A stretch of 64,000 bases of DNA from Trichopus zeylanicus subsp. travancoricus (GCA_005019695.1 RXID01015007.1:868001-932000); one strand, 5' to 3'; counted from the stretch's first letter, positions 1 through 12,731 are shown. Numbers and translations are program-made. Notes: a model not told the origin generated them from the sequence alone.

Positions 1-91
1 CCAGGCTCTTCAGGTCGATCTGGTCCGCCCGCACGAACCCGTCACCCCCTTTCTTCATCTTTGAGCCCAAATCCGCCTCAAAATCCCTCAT
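1..91 (-). CDS. Protein kinase, N-terminal end of first exon (partial, runs off window)
   Basis: The minus strand from 91 to the window edge reads as an open frame of 30 codons, with possible starts at 91-89 and, in the same frame, 58-56. It contains the stretch GDGFVRADQIDLKSL. From memory, this opening is typical of plant Raf-like/MLK-related serine/threonine kinases (the ATMRK1 group), where it sits just before the kinase domain. Only this N-terminal piece is in the window, so no catalytic residues can be seen. The upstream (right-hand) sequence is GC-rich with a CTT/GAA microsatellite, as expected of a 5' leader. The family call rests on a short recalled motif and should be checked with the neighbouring sequence. 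Confidence 0.6.
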   Translation of the reverse strand, partial: MRDFEADLGSKMKKGGDGFVRADQIDLKSL

Positions 92-129
92 TTGGCGTGG
101 ATTTGCTAGGGTTCTCGGGAGCTCCCGGG

Positions 130-168
130 CTCTCTTCTTCTTCCGCTTCTTCTTCTTCTTCTTCTTGG
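130..168. repeat. CTT/GAA trinucleotide microsatellite
   Basis: An impure run of CTT triplets. It lies in the presumed 5' leader of the minus-strand kinase gene, where GAA/CTT runs are common in plants. Confidence 0.8.
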
Positions 169-299
169 TGCGATGTGCTGCTCTTTCTTCCAAGTTCCAT
201 GTGAGGGGAGCACATGGGTTGCTCCTGTGGACAACGTGGCTCTGACCCACTTGGCTTCTCTTTCTCTCTCTTGGAAAATTGAAGGGATATTTGCATCTA

Positions 300-2480
300 A
301 TACCCTAGTGGTTTTAATAATTACAACATAAGAAAACATTTTACTTCTAATTTGGGAAAATATACTTCCAAATTGTTTTAACTTAAAATAAATTATTTCA
401 TAAATAAATCAACAAGTTAAAATAAAATGTTTTTATTAAAATATACCAATTAAGAAAATGGATTGTTTCCATAGAAAATATGCTACTTTTAGTTTTAAAA
501 AAATTGCTTTCTAAAACTATTATTATTTTTAAAGCCCATCTATTTCTTCGTGAAACAATATATTTTGACTTCAAAAAAAACCAATTTTCAAAGCACGAGA
601 CCTTGGAATGAAGTGCCATTTGCCAAAAATACTTAGGCAACAAAATAATTTAAAATAATACTAATGATGAGGTAGTTATTTGTAAATTTTAATTATAATA
701 TACGTGATATTTTTACTAATAGTAATAATAAATGTTGTTTTTCGTAAATTCGCCACAACACATTTGTTTTCTTGCTAAAAATTTTTTAATGAAAACAAAA
801 AAAATTTTTATGAAAAATCCTATTAAGCTAAGGGAAACAAATATTGGATGAGCTTTGGATTTTTAGGGTTTTGTTTGCATTAGTGATTGCTACAAGAGCA
901 AGTCATATCCATGGAGCTTTATTTATTTTAGGGCAGGGTAGCTGGTACATGTCTCCATCCAAAAAAAAGATGGAAGCAGACACTGGACCTTATCTTTGTT
1001 TGACTCGACAGCCTCGGATTTGAGTTTGGATCCAGAATCTAAGATTGGGCTTATCTTATCCTTCGGAAACAATTTTCCGTTTCGCCAGGGACTTTTCTGA
1101 ACATAAATAAATGCTTTGGAATGAGATTGGTAGGATATTTGAAAGAAAATTTGATTCGCTCTAATCCGGATGAAGTGTATTTTCTCCTCTATTTTCGTTT
1201 TGGGCCAAGTATTTGGGGTAATTTGCAAATATCTAAAATCAGGGATGCTTTTCACAAACTAGACGTAATATTGTCTTTTTTTTAGAAAAGGACGTAATAT
1301 TGACTTTTTTAAGATTAAAGAAGCCTCTGCTTTTAAACAAGAGAATCATTTGCAATTATTCTCTTTTTTTTAGGATATCTTTTGCATTATTCTCAAAAAG
1401 AAACCAATCTTTTGGATACCCCCCTGCAGAAAACCAGAAATTTTCAGACATAACTAAATAGACCCCAATTTTGTTTTACAAGTTATACAACCACCAAAGA
1501 TTAACAGGGATTTTTGCTGGTATACCCCTAAAAGTCGGAAAAATTGCGTGTAGGACCCTAACAAGAGTTGGATTTGCATGCTACAACAGTACCTATCTAT
1601 CGGAGGGATATAGACCCAATTTCATCGAGTTTATAGGGGTATTTGTGTAAATGCCACTCTGCCGTTGTTTGGACATAATTTTCCAAAATTTCGAGCATAT
1701 ACATGCAAAAATCATTTTGCATATTTTTGAGTTTGGTTTTTGCACATTAACATTTAACTAAATATTATGGTTATGTAATGAAATGATTATTATAATGTTT
1801 TTTTGTTTGAAATCAATACCACGAACTCGATCATAATATTTAACTAATTATTTTCTGACATGTCAGTAGTCAAACCAGTCAAAGTCAAACTGTCTTGCGT
1901 TGATTTCGCTGATTTAGACATTTAAAGTCAACCTTGTGATGCAAAAACTCGATAAATCAACGGAATGATATATAATTGTCAAAGTATTTGATCGATTAGG
2001 CGAGAGTCCAGCAAATCACGGTGACATCCAGCCAAACATCGAGATCACCGCATGTCGGCAACCTTAAATGACAGAGTGATTAAATAAGTTTAGGCAGGAT
2101 AATTATTTTTTGAAAAATGTAAAAATTCCTTGATTACATCTATGGGTGAGAAAAAAAAAATGGTTAAAAATCTTATCATCTCAAAATAAATATTACGATT
2201 ATTAATTTTGATAAAATTAAAAATATGAGTTTGATGAAAAAATATATATACATAAAATATTTTAAAATTAATAATTTAAAAATCAGTATATCGATTTTAA
2301 AATTAATTTAAAATTAGTTCAGAATCAAAATTTTAAAAAATAATTTTTAACCCAAACTAATATGATCATGATTCTTAATTTTTTAAAAATTGAAATCTAA
2401 GTCTAATTTTAAAATATGAAAAATCGATAAGGTAAATTATTTTTGCTTGCCTCTAATTATATCATATGTGGTTATTAATA
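300..2480. other. AT-rich intergenic stretch, no gene seen
   Basis: Strongly AT-rich sequence with short homopolymer runs and many stops in all frames. The small open frames here have no recognisable protein features. No terminal repeats or target duplications were spotted by eye. Confidence 0.6.
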
Positions 2481-2739
2481 TTTGCAAAAAAAAAACCCAA
2501 CTGTCTGCATTCTTTACAAAAAATTGATGCTTATTGATATTTGCAAGACGACACCCGACTCGATTTTTTTTTGTTTTTTTTGCAGAAAACTTGCAACCGT
2601 AAGGACCCTCCGGCCCGGCCCATTTACTCTTCAATTCGACTCAAACTTCGGGTCGTCCATTGAACCGGTTTACCAGCTCGACCGGTCCGTCTGGGCAAAG
2701 AAATAACAACAGAAAAAGCCTACTCCCCGTTTCACTGCT

Positions 2740-3022
2740 CTCCAATTGCTGCACCTCTCACGCGGTGGAGATCCTCCTCCGCCGCCGCCGCCTCCGCTTC
2801 CCTGGGTTTTATCTCTCGTCCTCGCCGGTACTTCTCCTAGATTCTCTGCCGCAGTATTCCGTCCTCCGCTCGCCTTTCCGAATGCGATACTCTTCTCTCG
2901 ATATCGGGACGAATTTTGTGCTTTTCTTGGAATAAGGTCTGAATTTTTTGAGTTTTTTATGGGTAGGTCATGCTGCTAGCCCCAAGGTTTTACTGAAGGA
3001 GATGGATTTCCTCGAACTCGAG
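2740..3022 (+). other. Possible leader and first exon upstream of the RlmN-like pseudogene
   Basis: A GC-richer island with a CCG/CCT-rich leader character is followed by an ATG at 3002 and a short frame (MDFLELE) that runs into a GT donor at 3023. It lies 1.7 kb upstream of the first recognisable RlmN-like exon on the same strand, so it could be the first exon of that locus. The seven residues are too few to establish this. Confidence 0.3.
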
Positions 3023-5644
3023 GTAATCCATGGGCTTCTTTGTTCCGATTGCTTCAAATCTTGTAACATTTTTTTGTCGTTTAACGAGGTTATGTTGAAA
3101 TCCAAGTAGGAAAGCTTACATTTTTGAGGAAATTTCCTATTGCATTTTATTTTTTTTATATGGATCCAATTCAACGTTTTCTATAGTTGACGTTGATGTG
3201 ATTGGTTTTAAATTTCGCATATTTTTGCTGAAATTGCCTAGTACGTTGCATTCCCTGCTTTGTTGTTGAATGGATAGAATTTTAGAAAATATTTTCTTTT
3301 ATATTGGAGTTGCTAGTTTCAGAGTTTTATGCACAGTGTAGCACCATTTGTGATGTAATTCAGTTTAAATAAGTTAAAAAAGAAATGAAATTTTATTTGC
3401 TTCTGCATTTCTGCAAAAACACATGAGTTAGTTCAAAAACTGCTTGGGATTTAGTGGGTTTTAGTTGTGTTGGCTGCAGTATTTTCTTACACAATCATTT
3501 GAAAAAAAATTTTTCTGTTGTATTTTTTTGAGAAATAAAATCCCCTCGCAAAATTTCTCCCTTTTTATTTTATTATTTTCTTTCTCTGTCCAATCCCTTT
3601 GCTTAATAATAGATAGTTTTTTATCAGTTCATATTTTTTCCTGCAAATGAAGAAGTGAAAAATTAGTACATCACCGATCAGTCCTATGCTTTGGATATGT
3701 TCCCACATATTTCAGTGCCCTTGTTTCTGCATTCATTGTGTTGTTTATCACTTGGTTTGTTTCTAATCGTGGAAGTTATATGTTTCAACAGAAATGGGTT
3801 CAATCACATGGATTTAGGTCAGGGCAGGCTTTAATGCTTTGGAAATGTCTCTATGCGAACAACAAATGGGCCCATTCCAGCGACAAATTGGAAGGTCCCT
3901 CTTTATCTTTGCTCTAAAGCATGAACTCCATTTTCTTATTTGGGTTGGAACTTTCCAACATGCTGTTATTTCTAAAATTTGGCATATTACTTGTTATAAC
4001 CTTATAGTTGGCTATGATCTATTCAATCATGCAGCAGGTGGGACAGGTGCATCTCTTCAAATATAAAAAATAAAAACTAAATGAAATTATATAGTGCAAA
4101 TGAAATATAAGACAGATAATAGTTTTAGCCTTGCTATTATATTGTGCAACTTCCATTTGTTATCTGCATTGCATTATCACATGTGGTAGATTATTTGTAT
4201 TTATCTTTTTGAATGACTGCTCAGTTGTTAGATTTGGAAACATGAAATTTGCTGTTTCCACTTAATTTTTAATTGCTTAGAAAAATAATGTATAAATCAA
4301 CAAATGGATCGAATTTTGCCTATGCACATTTGAATATTTTAGGTTAGATAATAGGAGTGGCTTGAGTTTTAACTGTGGGGCTAATTTATGGGTCTTCTGA
4401 CCATCTAATATGCCTTTGGATACAATAGCAATATACAGATTCACATTAAATATTAATATTCTTCATAAGCCTTTTATTTTCAATTTCTGTGTTAAGACAT
4501 TGCCTTTCAGTTATAATGTTCAGTTCACTATTTCCCATGTATTTGCAGAATCCTCATACTCTTTGGCTTCCAATCAACTAATTTCCTTATTTTGAAATTG
4601 CTTATTCAAAAATTGTGGAGGTTATTTTTTCCTTTCCTTGTTTTGAAAATTTCAACTCTACGGCTTTCCTTCTTTTAAATATTTGGTGAAACTGTCACAA
4701 GTGATATTAATGATCATCATTTCCTGTGTATAGAATACATGAGATGTCATATTTCTCAGTTAATGGCAGGTCTAAATAAAGAATTCAGAAAAATGGTAAG
4801 TGGCAATGCATCTCTCAAGGCTTTGTTGGTGAAAGATACCCTCCCAGCATCAGATGAAACTTGAAAGGTAGGATTAGTTTTGTTCCTAAATGTACAGATT
4901 CTTGTTGTGATTTGAGAATAGGTCTATCAACTCCAAAGACTTTAATCTCAGAATATTCCAATTAATTTTGAACCCTCAGGGAGTTGCTGATTTTGTTTAC
5001 TTTGGAAGATGGTATGGTCATTGAGACGGTTATGATACCATGTAGTCACAGGAGAACCACAGTGTGTCTCAAGTTGGTTGTGCTATGAACTGCCAACGTT
5101 GCTATATTGGCACGTAAATTTTGGCCTTATATTTTTAGACTACCTCTATCCAAGTTTCTAGTTTACAAGCTTCAACCTGCTCGAGATAATTCATTCTCTG
5201 GAAAATTTTCTCTATTTGTCCTGTCTCACTCTAGGATGAGCTTGAGAAGACATTTTACAACAGCTGAAATAGTTGAGCTGTCTGTTTATGCTCATTGATT
5301 GGTGACTAGTGAATTTGGGTCCATAATAAATGTTGTATTCATGGTGGGCATGCTAATCAGCTTTCCGCCACTGAATGCATTTTTTTCATTCAAAGATATT
5401 TGTGTGCAATGAATATGATCATTTGGATACCAAGTACAACTGTGTCTGCCAATGGATCTAGGCTGTTGGTAAGTTTGCAGTTCCAAGCTACTGGATAAGC
5501 TTTCCTTTTCTACCATGAGCTACTGTTTGGAAGCATCACTAACATGAATTAGCATTTTTTGTCAGCATCAGGAAGTTATGAATCTATGATAGTGGGGATG
5601 TTATTCAAAATAGGTCCTTTTCTGGTTAATTTGATGTAAACTAT

Positions 5645-6598
5645 TGTCACATCCGTTGTGAGTGGTCGGTGCCACCGCAACGAGATCATGTAACGGACTT
5701 TATGATCTCGGAGGTAATAGAGTGCCTTCAATGTATGTGTGCACGAGCAGTACACATATGAGAAAACAACCAACTGTGATAGTCGGTGCCATTACGATGA
5801 GTATCATGCGGGGGAGCGCGTGATCATGCAAGACGATGGACTGCCTCCAACATATGTGTGTGTGGGCAGCACACATAGCAGCAAGTGACCGAGTCACGAC
5901 ATATTCAGATGGAGACCCGAACGGTCCAAACAGTCCTGCATAGTGAGCAGCGGGACATGTTGGCTAAAGCGAGCTGCAGGAGCATGTGAACAGCCTGAAC
6001 ACTTGGCGCTGCAGGCTGAAAACACATGTCTGCAGGTTGAAGAATTAGAGCTGCAACTATCAAGGGACATGTGGCCAGTAAAGAGACAATTGAGGGCTCA
6101 TGAGATAGGTGACTGCAACTGGAGGAAGTCAAGGAAACTGCAGGGAGAACATTGTGGAACATGCTCTCTATGATCCTAACAGGTGGACCGTAGGGAGAAC
6201 ATTGTGGAGTATGATCTCCATGACCTCCAACAACTGGACTGCAGGGAGAATATTGTGGAAAATGTTCTCCATGATCTCCAACAGGTGAACTGCATGGAGA
6301 ACATTGTGGGAGCATGTTCTCCATGATCTCCATGGGTGGCTCATAGTCAACTATGTGTATTATAAATAGATTAGGGGGTCTATTGAGCTGAGACACATAT
6401 AGGTAGAGAGAGACTTGTAGTGTCACTCCGCATTAGAGTTGTATTCCTTTTATGTAAACAATAAAAGATTGGCAAGGTTACTGTATTTCTCTTTTCCTCT
6501 ATACTCTTATGGGCTTGTGCGAGTTTGGCGAATTAAGGTGAACAAATCTTGGCGCCATCATGGGCAAAATTTCAAAGTAGAAATTTGGCCGTGTGACA
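5645..6598. mobile_element. Solo LTR of a Ty3/Gypsy-like retrotransposon
   Basis: The block begins TGTCAC and ends GTGTGACA, the TG...CA inverted ends common for plant LTRs. It is flanked by ACTAT (5640-5644) and ACTAC (6599-6603), a 5-bp target duplication with one mismatch. Inside are a TATAAATA box near 6361 and an AATAAA signal near 6463, in the order expected of an LTR. No gag or pol reading frame follows, so it is a solo LTR. It lies in an intron of the RlmN-like pseudogene. Superfamily assignment is by end motif only. Confidence 0.6.
6142..6343. repeat. Tandem repeat of 50-51 bp, four copies, inside the solo LTR
   Basis: Copies begin at 6142, 6192, 6243 and 6294 with the word (A)GGGAGAAyATTGTGG and share a following TCTCCATGATCTCCA-like block. 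Divergence between copies is modest. This is the sort of internal repeat often found in the U3 region of plant LTRs. Confidence 0.8.
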
Positions 6599-6815
6599 AC
6601 TACCATATTAATTATCACAATATTGAAAAAAGAAAATGAAGTTTGGAATCTGGTTGTAACCCTATGCCATGATCTTGAAGAGCTAGAACCGTGTTAAGAT
6701 TGTTTCTTTCTTGTTTGTGTCTGACATTGATTCTGAGTCATGTCTTGACTAGCGTATAAGGACCCAGATTGACTTGAGCAGAAAATTTATTTTAGAACTT
6801 GTATTTTACAGACTA

Positions 6816-8331
6816 AGATGACATCCACTGCTTATTGCATCTCTTGAGTGCCTTACTTTCCCTATACCTTTCAGGGCATGGGAGAACCATTCCACAATAT
6901 TGACAATGTCATAAAAGCTGCAGCTATAATGGTAAATAGGCAAGGCCTTCAATTTAGCTCTTGCAAGGTGACAGTCTCAACTAGTGACCTTGCTCCGCAG
7001 CTCAAACGCTTCCTTCAAGAATCTAGATGTGAGTTGGCTGTCTTTCTTAATGCTACAACTGATGAGGTGAGTTCATTTTTTTGAGTTGATACAGGAATAA
7101 GTATCTTGATTACATACTGTAAAATGCAGGTGAGAAATTGGATAATGCCAACCGACTGAAAGTACAATTTTGTGTTGCTTCTTGAAACTTAAGGGAAGAG
7201 TTTCACTTCAAGCACAAATATATAGTATTGTTTGAATATGTGATGCTTCCAGGAATAAATGACAGGTTCTCACCTTCACCTGGTTCCTTGTATATTCTTG
7301 AATCTTCTTACTAGTAAAATTTTAAAATGCGATCAAGCATGGTAGACTCCAAAATGTCATGTATGCATTGGTACATTTTGGTAAGCCAACATACCGCATA
7401 TAACAGGCTTATCAGCATGAACATGAGTATATTGCTCTTATTGGGAGCTGGTATCATGGGAATATCATTCATCGGATGCTGGTGAGCTGCCATCACATTA
7501 CACAAGAATAACTCCCTTTTATTCCGTTTTATTCTTGTCCTTCTATGTACCCTCAAATTTATCCTCAATTCTCCATTCAAAGCAGCAAAAAAAAAAAAAA
7601 AATGAGATGACATCCACTGCTTATTGCATCTCTTGAGTGCCTTACTTTCCCTATACCTTTCAGGGCATGGGAGAACCATTCCACAATATTGACAATGTCA
7701 TAAAAGCTGCAGCTATAATGGTAAATAGGCAAGGCCTTCAATTTAGCTCTTGCAAGGTGACAGTCTCAACTAGTGACCTTGCTCCGCAGCTCAAACGCTT
7801 CCTTCAAGAATCTAGATGTGAGTTGGCTGTCTTTCTTAATGCTACAACTGATGAGGTGAGTTCATTTTTTTGAGTTGATACAGGAATAATTATCTTGATT
7901 ACATACTGTAAAATGCAGGTGAGAAATTGGATAATGCCAACCGGCTGAAAGTACAATTTTGTGTTGCTTCTTGAAACTTAAGGGAAGAGTTTCACTTCAA
8001 GCACAAATATATAGTATTGTTTGAATATGTGATGCTTCCAGGAATAAATGACAGGTTCTCACCTTCACCTGGTTCCTTGTATATTCTTGAATCTTCTTAC
8101 TAGTAAAATTTTAAAATGCGATCAAGCATGGTAGACTCCAAAATGTCATGTATGCATTGGTACATTTTGGTAAGCCAACATACCGCATATAACAGGCTTA
8201 TCAGCATGAACATGAGTATATTGCTCATTACACAAGAATAACTCCCTTTTATTCCGTTTTATTCTTGTCCTTCTATGTACCCTCAAATTTATCCTCAAAT
8301 CTCCATTCAAAGCAGCAAAAAAAAAAAATGA
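6816..8331 (+). repeat. Recent tandem duplication of a 789-bp unit containing two RlmN-like exons
   Basis: Unit 1 is 6816-7604 and unit 2 is 7605 to about 8331. They are almost identical, with only a few substitutions seen (for example CCGACTGA against CCGGCTGA) and different lengths of the terminal poly-A run. Unit 2 lacks 59 bp present in unit 1 (7438-7496). Each unit ends in a poly-A tract followed by ATGAGA. Both carry the same TGA and frameshift, so the gene was already broken when the duplication happened. Confidence 0.93.
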
Positions 8332-8720
8332 GACCCCAAGGATCGTAATCCCCGTTCTGTTATCCGCGCGAATGTTGGATCAAGTGGATAACTGTGAAAG
8401 ACGGCCATAGACCTTCGGCTCAGGTCCTCAACGGCTCCACACGTGTCTCAGCCTCTTACACGAGCCGAAGGCTTCCTCTTTCGAGGGCCGCATCTCTGCG
8501 GATCAGGACCCGGGGACTTTCCTGGGACAATCAGACCCAACCACTTCGTCCTGAGGGCTCGGTATCTACCGTGCAGCCGAACTCATATATTCCGATACAA
8601 TTGCCTTCAAATAGTCGATATTGGACTATTTTCGTACTAGAGGTCGTACAAGTACACTCTGTACAATATAAAGGGATGGTTAATAAAAGTTGGACTTTTG
8701 CAAAGACATCCTTTAAACAA
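8332..8720. other. GC-richer segment of unknown nature upstream of SIS3
   Basis: About 390 bp of clearly higher GC than its surroundings, abutting the duplicated pseudogene unit. It has short palindromic words (CGAAGG/CCTTCGG; CTGCGG/CCGCAT) and open frames up to 110 codons, but nothing recognisable as protein. It may be a transposon fragment; no terminal repeat or target duplication was identified. Confidence 0.35.
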
Positions 8721-9015
8721 AAATAATAAAATCCACCATCAGTGGAGTAGTGGGCCAGTCCACCTTCACCTCCAGATCTCTAACCGCCACGAACTCCCAT
8801 CTCCCTTCTTCACTGTCCTTCCACTCCCCTCGCTCCATACCGCCCTTCTTGCGATCAATTACCTCCTCCATCCAAATTTTCGATCTTTTTGATGCCCAAA
8901 ACCCAACCCCCTCGGATCCTGTCCTTCCATGGCGTCAGATCTCGTGGCGGAGTACCGGAATGCCGACCCAGTTTGAGCTGGATCTAGGGTTTTAGGCTTC
9001 GGAAATCTCGCTCCG

Positions 9016-12000
9016 ATGGCCATGCGCGGGGTCGACTTCAAGTGGTAAGCTTGCTTCGATTCATCCGGGAATGTTGTAAACCTAGGGTTTCTTTCTCATT
9101 TTGCGTTGATTTCAGGTACGATGGCTTCTTCCTGTCCATGCTGGCGACGAGCATGTATCCCTTTGGTTTTGACTGCATATTCTTTTTTGTTGGTTTTGGT
9201 GAAATTTGATTTTTGTTGTGATGTATTGGGATTTCTTGACTGGTGGAGTTCAGAATCATTGTGTCGATCAGTTGGAAGCGTTACCATTCATGCAAGCATC
9301 CTTTGCACATATGGATTGTGGTGAGTTTGCAGGTATTTGGTTATTCTGTTATTCTTTTACTTTTTGTATGAGGCTGGCTGATGTTATATATATCTTTTCG
9401 GTAGGTTGATTATGCGACAGTGTTCATCTTTCGGCTGCTTATGTTTGTGGACAATGGGCTTGCTGCAGGAATGGGACTGTAAGAACTTCTATTGTAGCCC
9501 TTTTTTTTTTCTCTACTAGTGCTTTTGGATGATACTCAAACATAGTCAAACATGAAGGGGATTAGAGGTATAATCACTGGAAGATTTGTAGCAATTTGTG
9601 GTCAATGGACACTATCGAAAAGGACAAAGTTATGGGTAATCGGGCTGGAAGTCATTTTGGCATGAATTTGCTGCCTTTTGAAGTAGCACATTGGCAAAAT
9701 CCCAATTTATTGTAGAAAAGTTCAGAAGTATGATTGAATATTAACTTATAAAACTAGAATTGTTGCTGCCTAATGTTCAAAATAAATATCCTAAGTATTA
9801 TTGTCACTATTAGATTTCATTATGCTACAACATAAAGTTTTTAATTTTCAATTGTAAATGATGTTTAGAGATCTATTCTAATAAAATGTCTTTGCAGGGA
9901 TCTTGGGTGGCAGCAGAGATATGGTCGATTCTGTGGGAGAATTGTTGTCCTTTCTGTTCTCATCCTCTTGCTTTATCCTTTTCTTTGGGCATGGACAGTG
10001 ATTGGTACATTGTGGTTCACTCGTGCAAGAAGTTGTGTAAGTTTTGACATTATTTCCAGCATTAGTTTACTGGATTTTCTAACATACTCTAGACTTAAGA
10101 AACATTGTTTATTCATGTGGCTGCAGCTGCCTGAGGAAGGGCAAAAATGGGGGTTTCTGATTTGGTTGCTTTTCAGCTACTGTGGGCTGGTTTGCATGGC
10201 TTGCATGTGTATCAGAAAGGTGTGTATTATATTGAATGCTCTGGCTGTTGTCATGTTTAGGCTAGAGGATTGATTATTAACTTCAACATGACAAAGTCTG
10301 TATGTTTTCCTATTTTTAATTAGTATTTATGTCTATGTTGGTATAGTTTGAAATTTTCTATGAAAAGAAGTTTTACTATCTTAAAATGTTGTTTAAATGT
10401 GTCTAATATCTATTTTTAGATATCAGAATATTTCTGGCGAACTTTCAAAATATTATTCTTGAAATGCAAAATATCTTGTTCTCAAGGACTTCATATCAGG
10501 AACTTTGCCTAGGTCATCCTGTGATCTAGATTTTCTGATTTGGAATGTAAGGTCGAATTTGATTATTTGACAAAGGTATGAACAAATTCAAAGAGTTTGT
10601 AGTGCTCACCTGGCACTTTCTTTTAGGAACTTGATTATGTTCAAACCATATTTTGCTTCTTGTTCCATGAATTTATACATTTTGAAGTGCATAGGGCTCA
10701 TAATGTACCGTATGGCAGTCTTGGGACTTAACAATTGCTTAGCTTATGCCACTAAACAATTGCGCTACTCTATTCTTAAATGTTTGATGTGATTGCAACC
10801 ATTAGACTGCTCATTGTTTATTATTCCTGCTTGGATGGCCTCATTGAATGGTTGTTGCCTGAGAAAATAAGTGTCTGGAGCATATCTTCTACATGTACCA
10901 ATGTCTGCCAATACCTGGTGGTTTAGGTGTTCTTTACATGCCTGATCTCAAAAATTCTTCTGGCCTTTAAATTTTTGTTTCTGCACGCTGCTCACTAAAC
11001 AATGTTGTTATGCCTTCAATCTAAGAGAGTAATTCTTGATTTTGCAGTGGCTAACACGGAGGCAAGCACATTTGCAACGTTTTCAACAAGGCATTCCCAT
11101 ATCAGAATATGGGGTAAGGGTCATCTTTCCTACCTTTGAAACTTTGACAAAGATGAAAACTCATTGAGGCCTCAATGTGTGTGTAGATTATTGAGAAAGA
11201 GGATTTGGGTGCATCATTCAAAATGTTCTTTTCCAACTGCAAAACAATATTTGCTCGATTAATTTTTGGAATTGCCTGGATGCTCTGCACGGTGCATGCT
11301 CACAATTGTGTATTCATGTGGTATAGATGATACAAAGCACTACTTTTGCAACTTGGAAGATATGTGTGTATGACTTGTAAAGTGTTGGGAGTGTTTTAGA
11401 ATAGGCTTGTGACATTCAACTGCTGATTTGAGGCTGTCAAGTGATTCCTTATGACATGCAACAGCTATTACAAATCATCACCTTTTGCATTCAAGTTGTT
11501 TAACGAGTTGAAGCAAGCACTGATATGACAATGTTGGCAAACCTATTGTTGCTATTAGAGTCTCTAACTGGAGATGAACATAAGATGCATGTTTATGCAA
11601 AATCAGTCAAAGTTTTGCCAGAAAAATACCAGAATTTATTTTTGAAGATGAATTCCACAACTCGCTATGTATACAGCTGTTGAATGTTGTCAATGAGAAG
11701 TTTTTTTCATTTTAGGTTTTGGTTGACATGATCCGCGTGCCTGACTGGGCCCTTGAAGCTGCTGGCCAAGAAATGAGAGGGATGGGTCAAGATACTGCAT
11801 ATCATCCAGGCCTTTACCTAACAACAACTCAGGTAGTCATGTGCATCTTTCTGACAGTGGAACCTTAAATGTTTGAAATATAAGAATTTTTTTCTGAATA
11901 TCAAAGATGCTACCGCTTAAAATTATGATAGAGAACTGGTAAAAGAAGTAGCTCAGGTGACCTTGAAACATGTCCGAGTTTGTATTGTTTAGTTCAGTTT

Positions 12001-12731
12001 GTGCCATGTATAAACAACTAGCACAAAAACGATGAAGAATCACAATCTCATATGTACTTCAACTGTTTAGAACATTGAATTTGTCATACCATGATACTAT
12101 TTCATCAGAGAGAAGCAGTTGAAGCGCTTATTCAAGAACTTCCCAAGTTCATGCTGAAGGCTGTTCCAACAGATTGCAGTGAATGCCCTATCTGTCTTGA
12201 AGAATTTCGTGTTGGAAATGAGGTAAAGATCAATTGTAATCTGCACCTCAAAGGCTATGGCAGTATAGATTAACTTTTTGAGTTACAAGTTCAGGTGCAA
12301 CACAGAAATCATTTGTTTATAATCACATGCAGGTTCGTGGCCTCCCCTGTGCCCATAATTTCCATGTGGAATGCATTGACCAGTGGCTTCGGCTCAATGT
12401 GAAGTGCCCGCGTTGCCGTTGTTCTGTCTTTCCCAATCTTGATCTTAGTGCCCTGTCAAACCTCCGCGCAGACTCCGAACGTGCCTCTGCCGTTGAAGTG
12501 ACGACAGCCACCACAAGGTACGTCCAGACACAGTCCAGAGGACAGAGCTACCTTGTTCGTTTGCAGGGGCTGCTCCGCCCTGTTCATACAGAAAATACTG
12601 GTTCAGATGTTGGTGAAAATGAGGATGCAGACTATGGGGGCCAGGCAGTGGTCATTTCCCGAGGGCCAACAAGCATACTGGGCCCCGATGTGCCTTGTGT
12701 TGTTGTTGTTGATGGACAACCTAGTAATTGA
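9016..12731 (+). CDS. SIS3: SIS3-type RING-H2 E3 ubiquitin ligase
   Basis: Ten coding exons: 9016-9044, 9116-9154, 9254-9320, 9405-9478, 9898-10036, 10127-10219, 11048-11113, 11716-11832, 12109-12222 and 12333-12731. All introns are GT-AG, and the 1137 coding bases stay in frame to give 378 residues, close to Arabidopsis SIS3. The N-terminal half has several hydrophobic membrane segments (for example VLILLLYPFLWAW and FLIWLLFSYCGLVC). The C-terminal half has a complete RING-H2 domain: C234, C237, C252, H254, H257, C260, C271 and C274, with the hallmark CPICLEEF and CIDQWL. SUGAR-INSENSITIVE 3 is known as a membrane-associated ubiquitin ligase needed for sugar responses in seedlings. The start is the first ATG after a short CT-rich leader, and no break was seen. 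Orthology is inferred from the MRGVDFKWYDGFF opening and the domain order. Confidence 0.93.

Larger units (their letters stand above)
4770..8054 (+). pseudogene. RlmN-like radical-SAM rRNA/tRNA methyltransferase pseudogene
   Basis: Exons can be traced at 4770-4867, 4984-5113, 5235-5343, 6875-7066 and 7130-7265, with second copies of the last two at 7664-7855 and 7919-8054. They encode hallmarks of the RlmN family, which methylates C2 of adenine in 23S rRNA and tRNA: LEDGMVIETVMIPC, the CX3CX2C iron-sulfur motif (CAMNCQRC), a TAEIVE block and GMGEP. The gene is dead. In-frame TGA codons stand at 4862-4864, in exon 3 just after VYAH, and in the last exon at both copies. A net deletion before the cysteine motif shifts the frame, and one base is missing in a leucine codon after LLLET. 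The usual last exons, with the second catalytic cysteine and the HxxQL region, were not found. CQFC has become CQRC. A solo LTR splits the locus between exons 3 and 4. Confidence 0.82.

Noticed and set aside
2482..2935. Overlapping plus-strand frames of 74-91 codons as a small protein gene
   Set aside because: Three mutually overlapping frames without conserved features; the sequence looks like promoter and leader.
6546..6570. CTTGGCGCCATCATGGG as a retrotransposon primer-binding site with the LTR ending just before it
   Set aside because: The TGACA end and 5-bp flank match lie further right, at 6598, so the motif falls inside the LTR; also no internal coding region follows.
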